Origin: Asparagopsis taxiformis
Taxonomy: Eukaryota > Rhodophyta > Florideophyceae > Bonnemaisoniales > Bonnemaisoniaceae
Assembly (NCBI GenBank): GCA_030407315.1
Contig: JALQPE010002679.1
Location: 1-64,000 of the forward strand
Reading direction: 5' to 3'
Length of the DNA: 64,000 nucleotides
Every line of letters starts with the position of its first letter. The first letter of the stretch is position 1. This document shows positions 33,055-42,866 of the stretch, in pieces. The notes beneath the pieces were generated by a model. It worked only from the letters and a program-made list of their open reading frames with translations, did not search any database and was not told where the DNA came from. Made by a program: the position numbers and the translations under genes.

Positions 33055-33184
33055 CTCAATGGATCACCCACCAGGTACCGAAAGGCCCACGTAAGCGAGA
33101 TCTCAACAAATCGATGACCGCGACTACGCAGGGTGCTCGGAGAGACGACCGAAGGGAAGGCGGGAAGTGGGATGGCTGCAAACA

Positions 33185-33262
33185 GACGTTTACTGTAAGT
33201 TATCGCACTACAGTAAGCTACCAACTACTGTAAAGTACTTACAGTGCTTACAGTAAGGAAGG
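33185..33262 (-). promoter_or_regulatory. TTACTGTA-type repeat array upstream of the H3-mimic gene
   Basis: Within 78 bases, TTACTGTAA-like half sites occur about six times in both orientations (TTACTGTAAG, CTACAGTAAG, ACTGTAAAG, CTTACAGTG, CTTACAGTAAG). They start 130 bp upstream of the antisense ATG and lie outside the LTR. The spacing suggests multiple binding sites for one factor. Confidence 0.45.
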
Positions 33263-33316
33263 GGTCAGCGGTGGAAGAGGGTCTGGAGTCCAGACCCACG
33301 CGAAGGTACTGCCGGC

Positions 33317-33324
33317 TTTTATAC
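33317..33324 (-). promoter_or_regulatory. TATA box for the antisense gene
   Basis: The minus strand reads GGTATAAAAGCCGGC, a textbook TATA context, 263 bases upstream of the ATG at 33054 and next to the repeat array. It supports independent transcription against pol. Confidence 0.5.
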
Positions 33325-33387
33325 CGAGCGCGGCCCAGAACCTGCGAAATTAGACCTCCTCGGTGCCTCGGTCTGGCCGGGGGGTCA

Positions 33388-33619
33388 TGTGGAAATGACT
33401 TTTACAAGAAAAATTCTACAGGTAATTTCTACCATAATTTTAATTTAGGGTTAGATGGACGTCTGGAAGTTTCCAGCCGTCCAACCGTAGAAAGCTAAAT
33501 ACAGCTCCCAGCGGTCGGAATAACCTAAGGGAGATAAGCTAGACTTAGTAAAATCAATCTGTTCTACGTTTCTACATTTCACACCGTTTTCTCTCCCCGT
33601 CCCGTGGCCACGTACAACA
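33388..33619 (+). repeat. 3' LTR of Gypsy A
   Basis: 232 bp, matching 26774-27004. It is followed by AATCC, the second copy of the target-site duplication, and then by methyltransferase coding sequence on the minus strand. Confidence 0.9.
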
Positions 33620-34832
33620 AATCCTTAATGTCCTTATCACTCATAAAATTTTCGTATGTGGTACAGCGGAGAGATTTAGACTTTGGGGTTCCGTACGGAG
33701 GATCTGTCAAAATTATGTCCTGGAGAGGATGATCATCTGTCCACATCTGTTTGTCAAAGTCCTGCCACTTCATCTGATGGAAAAATATTCCCATTTCCTT
33801 TACAAAGTCTTTCCTTTCTGCAGAGCCTTTGGCTGGAGAATTTTGTTTCGGATGGAGGTTCAAACGGTTTGAGTTCATACTGGGTGTACCAGAATTTCTT
33901 TCCCTATTTTTTGGAGTTCTCCCAGGAGTACAGTTTTTCGATTCTTCCTGTGGTTCAACACGGACTTCAATCTCATATTGTATAGATGAATTCGTTATTT
34001 GACTCATTTTCGGCACCGAAAGAACATCTCCTTGGAGTAATTCGTTCCGATGGACAGAACTATCGTCTTTTCGTTCTTCCGATATTTTAGACTTCTGTTG
34101 GGAAACCATACCCTCAGTGTCATCTTCAGCTCTCGTCTCGTTCCCTACTTCGATACCAGAAGCATTTTCTAGCTCGGTGTCCTTCTGGTGGCTTTCTCGA
34201 AACTTCTTCATTGGAGCTGTTTGAGGGCAGAAGCTCCTATACTGTTTCAAGAGAGGACCCAGGAGGTCATCATCATTACCCATATTTTCTGCAATATCAG
34301 AGTCGAACTTTGATGACCGCAACAAGTTTTGCTTCGTCCCTTGCATCCCTTCAGGCCAAGCATCCCCTTCAAGAAGAACCTCAAATTTTCGTGTTTCTTT
34401 CATCGCTAAGCAGACGTTTTCGTATTGCTGGATGGTGTCCTTGTAAGAAACAGACTTCAACTTGTTCAGTTTAGAGATGTCTCGAAGGCTGTACGAGGTA
34501 TGCACTTGAATCTCCTCCGCATCATCACCACAAGCGTTCATAAAATTCGTGGATGATTTCAGAGAGGTCATATTCACAAACTTTCGATAGACCCGACTGT
34601 CCGTCGTTGACATCATGGTGTTATTTCCATTTCTTCGAGTGTTGGAGAAACCGTGATTAGATCCTGCTAGATCGGGATGCTCCGAGTTCATAATAGTTCA
34701 GATTTCCTCGATGACCCGGGCGTGAAGTCTTAATGCTGTTGCAGCTGTCTGTCTGATTGTGTTGTCTTTAAGATGAGAACAACCGTCATACGCCGCAGCT
34801 ACCTGTTTGGCAGTAGGGCTCTTGGAGGTCAT
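33620..34832 (-). pseudogene. DNA methyltransferase copy 1, 5' part (motif IV)
   Basis: ATG at 34832-34830 overlaps the ParB stop as ATGA. It begins MTSKSPTAKQVAAAYDGC. Codon 45 is TGA (34700-34698), where copy 2 has GGG, so this copy bears a nonsense change besides the insertion. A long helical, charged middle follows (LNKLKSVSYKDTIQQYENV, LLRSSKFDSDIAENMG). Motif IV is ILTDPPYGTPKS near residue 377, preceded by HQMKWQDF. The frame is cut by Gypsy A at SDKDIKDL and resumes at 26773. The uninterrupted protein would be 593 residues, with an expected DNA N6-adenine or N4-cytosine specificity. Confidence 0.75.
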
Positions 34833-35503
34833 GCTTTGAATCCGACGCGCTTCTTCTTCATTCCGCTTGGGGTGTCATAGAATATTTTTTCGACATAATG
34901 AGATGCGTCATGCTTTCGGTTCTGGTGTCTGCCGAGCTGTTTGAGAACTTGAATGGAATTTCCTCCCTTAAGTATAGTGACAGGCCACAGGAAAGAATCC
35001 CATCTCTCTGGGTCCTCATCCATAAGCTCCTGTATGGCTGTCAGCCTGTGCATTCCATCAACAACACCATACCAATTGGAACGGCATTCTGACTTTTCTT
35101 TCGCCTCCTGATCAGAAAAAAACTCGCCATTAGGGCCCTGTTGATATTTGAAGAAGTCAAATATGTGTCGCTTCAAAGACCCTGTCAGTTCCACAACTGT
35201 GGTGTTATCGGAACCTGAAACGAAACCGTCAACTCCACTCATTACATCTTTCTCAGCGAACGGTGCAGACTTCAAGGAGCCTAAAAATATTGCCTTCATT
35301 CGCACCACCCCCGAACGAACTACTTTCCGAACTGCAGTGAGAGGGATGCACGATCGCGGGACCACTCGAGTGTTCATTGAACCCTCCATTACATCTCCAA
35401 ACAATGCAGTACTAGAGCCCATTCTAGAAGTTCCTGGTTCGTTTTGCGGAGGACTGTATTTCGGCCTGGATCTCGAGCCGGCATTCTTGAATAATTTGGT
35501 CAT
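34829..35503 (-). CDS. ParB-like domain protein (first gene of the ParB-MTase set)
   Basis: 224 residues from ATG 35503 (MTKLFKNAGSRSRPKYSPPQ). The C-terminal half holds a ParB/sulfiredoxin-type core: WYGVVDGMHRLTAIQELM at residues about 144-161, then FLWPVTILKGG. The DGMHR motif corresponds to the GxxR signature of ParB nuclease and regulator domains, which in bacteria and phages are often fused to DNA methyltransferases. Here it is a separate gene whose TGA (34831-34829) overlaps the methyltransferase ATG (ATGA). In the other architecture in this window (14641-18108) the ParB domain is fused in frame. It presumably supplies DNA binding or nicking for the methyltransferase. The frame is intact. 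Confidence 0.6.
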   Translation of the reverse strand: MTKLFKNAGSRSRPKYSPPQNEPGTSRMGSSTALFGDVMEGSMNTRVVPRSCIPLTAVRKVVRSGVVRMKAIFLGSLKSAPFAEKDVMSGVDGFVSGSDNTTVVELTGSLKRHIFDFFKYQQGPNGEFFSDQEAKEKSECRSNWYGVVDGMHRLTAIQELMDEDPERWDSFLWPVTILKGGNSIQVLKQLGRHQNRKHDASHYVEKIFYDTPSGMKKKRVGFKA

Positions 35504-36518
35504 GGCTTTGCAAGCGAAATAGATGACCAGAATTTCGGAACGATGATAAAGATAACGAGGATACAGAATTGATAGCTGGCGCTGCAAGTAGGGAACAGGT
35601 AAGGTTGATGAGAAAATATCACAGTTTCTTCGAACGAAACAGCGAAAAGTTATACACTGCAGTGCAGAAGAGCACAAGGGCAGAATACGGAGATGATCTT
35701 ATGACGAATACAATAGGAAAAATTGAGCTAGTACTGCCCACTTTCGGGGATATAGTTCATTGCATTGACAAGTAAGCCCAGATCCGTACTCTCCAAAGGG
35801 AGATACAAGATGGCTCCGGCCGGCGGTGCTGGCCCGATTATTGCAAAGCCAGCTGCGGTCCCAAGATGATCTGGTCACACAATATCAGTACTGGGGATTT
35901 GATTACGCTTAAATGATCAGGGCCATATGCGTCCATTTCATTTTATGATATCCAAATTTTATTTCATATATTGATCACGAAGATCATGAGAGTTGTTGAC
36001 ATGTTACTGTAGGTTGGCCCATCTAACATCACTGTTGAGCAATAAAGAAAACCATTTCTGTGAGTTGCTTGTTCGTTTCCACATGCACGGCATGTTTCAT
36101 ATGTAAGGTGACCAATGCGTCCGATATCAGTATTATGGGATAGGTCGTAGTTCCCAGCATCATTCATGATCCTTCGATACCAACCTCTCTTCTTTTCACA
36201 TTTCTCTACATGTTCTGTCGAGCTCATTCATCCCGGTCGCATTGTTGTCAACTCATTATTCACCTCTACTACTAACTTTATCATGACAACTTGATCCAAC
36301 GAAATCACCTTAGTGGATTCGTACTTGTGTTTCTCCTTCAAATAGACAAAAGCTGTATAGAACATATTTGATGACAAACTTCGGTACTGGAACCGAACCA
36401 TGCTCACTAGTTTGGAGTATTGTTAAGAGCAAAGTTCGGTTTCGGAACCAAACCATGCTCATGACTTATCACTCGAACAAATATTCTTGCCGGCAATATG
36501 ATCAGGATGTTCAAGAAC
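35504..36518. other. Upstream region of the ParB-MTase set, no clear gene
   Basis: It contains a 68-codon plus frame (35569-35775) and an 87-codon minus frame (35964-36227) with a CRACGNEQATHRNGFLYC zinc-ribbon-like stretch. Neither is recognised. Two copies of a CGG-A-ACCGAACCATGCTCA-like phrase lie at about 36385 and 36440. Confidence 0.35.
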
Positions 36519-36777
36519 CCCTATAAGAAAAGGAATATGTACCCCTGATATGCTTTAGATGAACCAATGATGTACGTGATATCTCTACTGTACGCAAGAG
36601 ATACTTCGCTGATGTCCGGGAGATGAGCGTATGGACATCTCCCGTCCATCATTGGTGTATCGCTATGCGGCCATCAGCTGAAGAGCAAATGTTCCTTATC
36701 CGTACATCAGAGGAACACCATGCATGTCATAGGTTCATCATGCGGCCATCTTTGGTACATCTTTAAGGCTTACTGGG
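36519..36777. mobile_element. 259-bp MITE, copy 2
   Basis: Same length, ends and orientation as 25053-25311, with only a handful of base differences. It is flanked by GAAC on both sides (36515-36518, 36778-36781), a separate 4-bp duplication, so it is an independent insertion. Confidence 0.82.
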
Positions 36778-37212
36778 GAACCTATTATCAATCGTAGCTT
36801 TTGTTCTGTTCACATTGTATAAACTACATGCCATCCTTGCACGCATGTGTGTTTGTCATGGAAGAGATTGCATGCATTCTTCTCCATGGTGGACAGCTGT
36901 AATGATATTCTGCTAGTTCATGAGGTGCATAACACCGAACAAAATGTTTCACAGCAGTTCCGAAACGAGATGTCAGTCGACTGGTAGTGCCTAACGGGAT
37001 GTCTTTTGTCACAAGTGGACTGATTCGGCAGTCCAATAAAGATCAAGAATTCACGTCCGAGTTTACTGCAGTACCATACAACTGATTTTTATTGACAAAT
37101 ATCGAACTTCAGAATCGCATAGATGAACCGGTCATTGGATCAATCTCCTTTCCCGTATAAAACATAGTATGTCTGTTCTTCATCGGCAAGCTCCCCAACA
37201 TCACCGATAACC

Positions 37213-37998
37213 ATGACAAATAACACTTCCCTTCAGGCCGATGTACCTGAAGAAGGACAAGTGTCCTCTGTCATGACCAAAAATTTGACAATGGCTCGAT
37301 TCCTTTCAGAATTGTTTGCCTCTAAACAGTTACAGGAAAAGGAATACTGCAGTCGCCGATGCTTCGCATTTGCAGCCAGCGAGGATCTAATTCGAGATTC
37401 GCTTCGAGTCGCAAAATTCAACCGCCCGCTGCGCAACGCGTTTCTAGTATCGCTCTACGAACCTCTATCCGAAATGTACGCATACGGGGGAATTGTGGTA
37501 TGTTATCGCTTTTTGACGGACACGTTCGGATTCTCGCGCGAGATGCAGTGGTGCAACAAGAAACCCCTGAAGAGGAATGCTAAACTGGGAATTCAGAAGA
37601 GGAAATCAAAATACAAGCAGCAGCGCGTGCGGTCCCGGTCTCCGTCTCCTCCACAAGGGCTGGCGAGTCGTTCTCCTTCTCGCAAGCCCAAGATTCTGCC
37701 GCCACCCCCTCCTCCATTCTCCACCCAACCGGAACCGCACGCAGCCCCGCAAGTCGAGCCCCTAAAATCTCCTTCCGTCGCCCTTCCAAAATCCCTCCCG
37801 GCTCCGCCCCCACGACTATCATCAGCAGGCCCTCAGAACAAAATACTTCTAGTCATTAAGGGAGACCAATGTAACGAGGCGGAGCTGTTTTGGGTTGCAC
37901 GGACCCAGAAGGTTATTCGCCGTGGGAAGCGTGTGAGCAAGAAAATTTTGCATTGGTATGCAAAGGGAGAGGGCGACGCATACATGTCTACCTACTAG
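37213..37998 (+). CDS. Hypothetical protein with SR/Pro-rich linker and Tudor-like C-terminus
   Basis: 261 residues from ATG 37213. TATAAAA lies about 55 bp upstream (near 37157), so the gene looks promoter-equipped. Residues 20-115 are a helical, unrecognised domain (ARFLSELFASKQLQEKEYCS, VSLYEPLSEMYAYGG). Residues 120-205 are basic, then SR- and Pro-rich (SRSPSPPQG, PPPPPPFS). The last 50 residues, ILLVIKGDQ...ELFWVARTQKVI...ILHWYAKGEGDAY, resemble the small barrel at the C-terminus of many eukaryotic transposon proteins (FWVAxV...WY). It could be the accessory partner of a DUF7869-type element. The frame is unbroken, unlike most neighbours. Confidence 0.5.
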   Translation: MTNNTSLQADVPEEGQVSSVMTKNLTMARFLSELFASKQLQEKEYCSRRCFAFAASEDLIRDSLRVAKFNRPLRNAFLVSLYEPLSEMYAYGGIVVCYRFLTDTFGFSREMQWCNKKPLKRNAKLGIQKRKSKYKQQRVRSRSPSPPQGLASRSPSRKPKILPPPPPPFSTQPEPHAAPQVEPLKSPSVALPKSLPAPPPRLSSAGPQNKILLVIKGDQCNEAELFWVARTQKVIRRGKRVSKKILHWYAKGEGDAYMSTY

Positions 37999-38277
37999 CC
38001 GTGTTTCGTCTTAGATACGCCAACGCCATGGACAGATAGCATATATATTCGCTCGACTATTACGACTTTCAGCGCGCTATGGGACGGCAAACTGGACGCA
38101 GCTACGCGAGCGCGGATCGAATATCGCCTGGACGCATGGAAACGCCCGTAAATTCATTGGAGTTTGCTGGAGTTTGCTGGTGTTCGCTGGTGTTTGCTTA
38201 TGTTTTCTGGGTGTTTTCTGGGTGTTTTCTGGGGTGTGCTGGTGTACGCTGGGGTGCCACCCCAGCAAACACCAGCA

Positions 38278-38320
38278 CGCTCGTCAAACCCCAGCACACT
38301 GTGCTGGGGTTTGACGAGCG
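38278..38320. repeat. Perfect 21-bp hairpin
   Basis: CGCTCGTCAAACCCCAGCAC pairs with its complement across a one-base loop at 38299. It is preceded by repeated GCTGGTGTTTGC/GTGTTTTCTGG phrases (38160-38235) and a smaller GCTGGGGTG/CACCCCAGC hairpin (about 38249-38267). Confidence 0.75.
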
Positions 38321-39199
38321 TTTGATTTTTATTTTGTGCTCCCATGACCACCAATGCACGCAAGATGCATACTACTACTTGATTTCCATGACCACCCACT
38401 GATGGATATGCACAAAAAATCATTCAGCCTCCTTAACACTCTGTTGACCACTTGTTCACAACACTCTGATTTGTATTCGCCTAGCACGATTCATACTTGC
38501 GCCAGTGCTGGATGCACTGTGACACATACTTCTTGCAATGAGACACATTGGTTCTGCGAAGCCCGTTCGGGGATTTGTAGCCACAAAATCCCTTTCCATC
38601 CTGTTATTGGCTGGCCCCGAACAGGGAGATCATTTGCTTCCAAAAATCTTGAAAAATTATATTCAACCCCCAGGCACGAGCCACCAGTACTTGATCAGTT
38701 GTCCATGAATTGCATTTCTGCGCCGGCAGCCATTTCGTAGCTAACAATATACTGGGCGTTGTACTCGGCGTAGCACCTGGCAGTGTTCAAACGAATGCTC
38801 GACAACGCTTCATCTTCATCTTCGACATCCTCCTGCTGTGGTTCACATTCCATCCCTTTCCCCTCGCGCGCGTCGCGTCCTTGCGCATCGTTGTATACAG
38901 GTCCGTTGTCTTTGCGTTTGCAAAATTGCGGCAGCGCAAGTAATTTTTTTCTCGCATTTCAGCACGCGGAGGTGTCTGCAGACGCGACCCTATCGCGCTT
39001 GTGCAGGGGGGCGATGACGTCGGGCTAGGGGCGCGGCACGTTGACCGCAACTGACTTATCAGCTCTACAAGATTACTGTACCACAGCTCACAGAAAATAT
39101 CGTCATAACTTTCGCCACTTCACACTGCCAACTTCAACGTTTGGGATTATCGCTGCTCACTGCGCATCCACAACGCGAAATGACTGCGCCACAACCGAT

Positions 39200-39650
39200 A
39201 CGCGATGCCCCCGTCTACCGCGCCACCTTCGCGTTTGTCGTCCGAATGCAAACTGCAAACTCTCCCCGCCGCCCCATTCAATCAACAGGGTGATGGGCAA
39301 CATATACAGCAATCATCTCAAGAAGCTTAACAGAGATCGCCGCACATGCAGTCCCATGACACTCAGATGCAGCAGCCTTCACATCAATCACAACGTTCTC
39401 AACCTCATCCTACATCTCAAATAAATCGACAGCATTAGAATCCTCTGCATGAGATGCAACTGCTTCCTCATCTCCGTACTTTACCGAAGATCCAACAGGG
39501 TGACACGCAAAAGAAGTCTTGCATGCAGGCTATGGGAGGTCCAATAGATATGAAGTCACGGAGGAGTCAAGGTGAGTCGGAGATTGATCGTCCGTCACAT
39601 ATTCAGTCAGATCATCGCGGCTCTGAATTTGATAGGCAAGACGAGTGACA
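39200..39650 (+). pseudogene. Remnant of a Gln-rich protein
   Basis: Frames with stops read HIQQSSQEA, SHDTQMQQPSHQSQRSQ and ERMQLLPHL-type segments, rich in Gln, Ser, Pro and His. There are at least two stops and no intact frame, and the strand and approximate limits are by eye. 38321-39199 and 39651-41059 contain only short degenerate frames and a duplicated TGCATCT..GCTCAATA.TACTGCACGA phrase (about 40570 and 40845). Confidence 0.25.
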
Positions 39651-41059
39651 TGAGCTGCCCAGAATTGCTATAGTTGAAAAACATGAGCATCGTAATGAAT
39701 CCTCCTTGCCACCCGCAAGTCTTTTATCCTTTCTACAGAGAAGTTTTCGAGCTTATTGAGACCTACTCTGTTCGTCAGGAAAAAACGATCCAGCAAGGTA
39801 TCGGGCTGAAAACGGCACCCACTGATGGTGATTGAGAATCTTGTCGCACAAGAAAATTTGAGATGGGAAATTTGGAGTGTGACGCAGTGCTAGAGTTTGC
39901 ATGATCGAAGAAAATTGCAGTACTGTGCATTAAGAATGGAGGCGGTCTTCGTGCATCAATTGTTGCGTCCATGGAAACATAAAAACGCACTATCCCGACG
40001 CAATGTACGATCCTGATGACAAAACACGGAAAATTTGCGTTCATCTCTACGCAGCATCTGGCGTGCTGTATGCCACCATCCAGCGCGTAGCACTGCTTCT
40101 GTCGTGCTCTATCGATTCAAAAATGTAACACGCATACTATGCGAGATGTAGTACATCTCTATTGCTTCTAGTATGTCTTTTCGCTTGCTAACTAACGTTT
40201 CAAGGGCCAAATGTACGATATCAATTGATTTTTCGATTCCTACTTAACGCACGTTTAAGACGTGTCTTCAGGACTGTCAGGAGAACATCGCTTTCCATTC
40301 TGTCTGTAAAATGCCAGCCTGTGATGATACATTCGAACAAGTCTTTGAAGAGACTGCTCCTGGGACGGAAATATCTCGTTTATGCTGCTCTCCTGGTAGC
40401 GCGGAGGACTTCGAATTTTGATCTGAATATGGTGAGGGTTACCACCCGTTTAAAGTAGATATTGCAAAGTGCCATTGGTCATCAGCTTTGCAGCATTGGC
40501 GACCTGGTGCACAGACGACACATCCTATTCCGCGCCTTCAAAACTCGCGGTTGGATCTATCAAGATGCACTGAGTGCATCTCGCAGGCTCAATAATACTG
40601 CACGAAGATTTGCGACGCAACGAGTGAGATGAGCACATGTGTTGCCTCAGATTTGTATCCAATACAGCGATGTCTATGACGTCTCGCTCATTCCTCGACT
40701 GGCAGCTGGGCATGGTATGTTGCATGCTATTCGTTTCCCTCACCTGTCGACAAATTGTATTGAATGTGTAATGTGAAACAGTTTACTCCTGCGGTACGTA
40801 GCGTTGGTACAACAAGGCTGCGCTTGCTAAGCATATTTCCGACCAGTGCATCTTGCATGCTCAATATTACTGCACGACTATTTGTACCTTCATTGTGGAA
40901 GTGATTTTACTTAAGCCCTGCCCCTCTGCCGGACAAAACTGCTGTTTCTCTACCAATAAACGTCAACACCCGGTCAAAATCAACAAAGTTTATTGATGTT
41001 TGCATCGTCAGCAGCATTCATGGATGGTGACAACCAGCGAAAAGAACACAGTGTCGATG

Positions 41060-42056
41060 TTATTGCACTAGCTGATGAGAGACGAAGCGACATATACAAT
41101 GAGGTACCTGAACCAATTGATCTGTTGCCTGAGCAGGTGATGGAATTTTACAGTGTGATTTGGGTGGTGGTTTCATTGGAGAGCAATGCGATTGCAGTTG
41201 GAGATGTAACAGGATCCGGGTTGGCTCATCAATCTCTCTATGCTTTATCTCTGTACAAGCGTGTATAGTAAAGCCTTGTTGATCAACAGCAGCCTGTAGG
41301 CTAGGCAATTCCCTTATGTCATGAATTATGGCAAAGAATGTATCAGAATTGTCAGCGTCACATGCAGTGCGTGCTACAGCTAGAAAATTCGACAGGGATG
41401 CGCTTGTTTCGATAGAAGCCAAAAATCGCTCTCGATGTTTTGGAGGGATTCGACTGCCGATGGGATAAAACAGTGGATTTATTAGCACGGCATCGAATGC
41501 TCGGTGAAGCACTTGCGGCAAACAGCCACCTTTCATATCATGGTTTTAAACATGGCCAGTCACATCATTCAACTGCGAGGTTCGTATTGCGCGCTGCGCT
41601 AGTTACTCCTGAAGCACCACTAGGGGGGCATAGAAGGGGGAATTAGCCCTGGAAAATAAGATGGAAACGAGGCCTGTACCGGCGCCCAATTCCAATACAC
41701 GCGGGGTCGATGAGCAATTCAGACGTCGTTTGGATGCTCAGATGTGCAAGTAAAAGTAGGGAAGAACAAAGGACTCGGTATTGGCACGGTAGATGCGTCG
41801 CGCCTGCAGTAAATATACGTTCTGTCGAAGAATCAAGTCCAATGTCTCAGCTTTGTACGGTCTGAGATGGGCTGGTAACACGTGCTACGTGTTGTACAGC
41901 AAGGTCGTCGCTTGGCCATGCATCTTCACAGCGACGTGTATATACATTTGACCCAGTCACCTGCGTGGCATGATTGGATTTGGGCGGGCGATCTGGTGGA
42001 GCGGTGCTTGAATATGGGCGTGTGAGCAAAAGTTGTTGGAAGGCGGCGCATCGCAC
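41060..42056 (-). pseudogene. Decayed TrmN6-like tRNA adenine methyltransferase
   Basis: Broken minus frames give, in order, RQNVYLLQARRIYRANTESF, the SAM-binding motif VLELGAGTGLVSI (about 41690), then FDAVLINPLFYPIGSRIPPK (the expected NPPF/Y is NPLF), SNFLAVARTA, FFAIIHDIRELPSLQAAV and EIDEPTRILLHL. Motif order and spacing fit the TrmN6/YfiC family, which methylates adenine 37 of a tRNA. Several frameshifts and stops show it is dead. This is the clearest trace of an ordinary cellular gene in the window, possibly captured or left between insertions. 42057-42866 shows no gene. Confidence 0.5.
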
Positions 42057-42866
42057 CTAACAGATAGATTGTGAACGAGCTGATGAGCACTGCATTGGTG
42101 GCAACAGCAGGGTACAGGCGAAGATCACAGTATCGTTGGTGGCGACAACAACGGAAGAGTGACGAATGGAGAGACCCATAGTTTTTGGCATTCGATCAGA
42201 TTGCTGCTGCTGCAAAATTATAGGCTGATGAAGAATATCAACTTCGTTTCTACGACTACTTTCCTGTGCTCTCGTCCTTGCAACGTCATGAGCGCTTGCC
42301 CTCGCACGGAGCCATTGGCATCCAATCCACGCTCTATATCTATCAGCCATGGCATTTGTCTCGCACTTTGCACAGATCCAAGCAACCGGAATCAACAACT
42401 ACCAGTTCTAAGTGCCGGTCAAAGTTACAATTGTATAGGAAAGATGTCTTATGTGGTGGTATTACTACGGAAGAGGGATGTGATGCGTTTGACATGAGGG
42501 ATTATGCGAGAGTGTGCACGGCACAGAAGTTAGATAAATAGAAACACGGTGCACATACAATTTTCTATAAAATAAATGAAGTTAATTTCACCGACTGCTA
42601 ATTGAGGTAGGATCGAGTAGTCTTGGAAACTACCAATACGGTTGCAGCCAGACTTGAAGGCAGAAACGAACAGAGCTGTAACAGGCTGTCTAGCGATCAT
42701 AATGAGCAGGGAAGTGATGTACTTGACATTGTCAGCGCAATTCCACCCAGTCAGTCAATACCTTCATCGTATTGGACAGAATTCAATCAACTTATAATTA
42801 ATCAATGAACATCGAAAAAGTTTCAGATTCTGTTTTCGAAAGTACGTTCTGTGCATATCGAAATCA

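Larger units (their letters stand above)
26774..33619 (+). mobile_element. Ty3/Gypsy element A, complete with LTRs
   Basis: The LTRs are 26774-27004 (231 bp) and 33388-33619 (232 bp), both TGTGGAAATGAC...CGTACAACA and about 95 percent identical by eye. The 5-bp duplication AATCC flanks it (26769-26773, 33620-33624). Order: gag, protease, RT, RNase H, integrase on the plus strand, then an antisense gene between pol and the 3' LTR. Defects: an in-frame TGA between two zinc knuckles, loss of the RT N-terminal part, and TAA at 31298. A G-rich tract (GGCCGGGGGGTCA) precedes the 3' LTR as a polypurine-type site. TGGTACTCTTG directly after the 5' LTR is a possible primer site and overlaps the gag start. 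Confidence 0.92.

Noticed and set aside
25053..36777. The two 259-bp direct repeats as LTRs of one 11.7-kb element
   Set aside because: Each copy has its own 4-bp duplication (AAAA and GAAC) and imperfect terminal inverted repeats, so they are separate MITE insertions.
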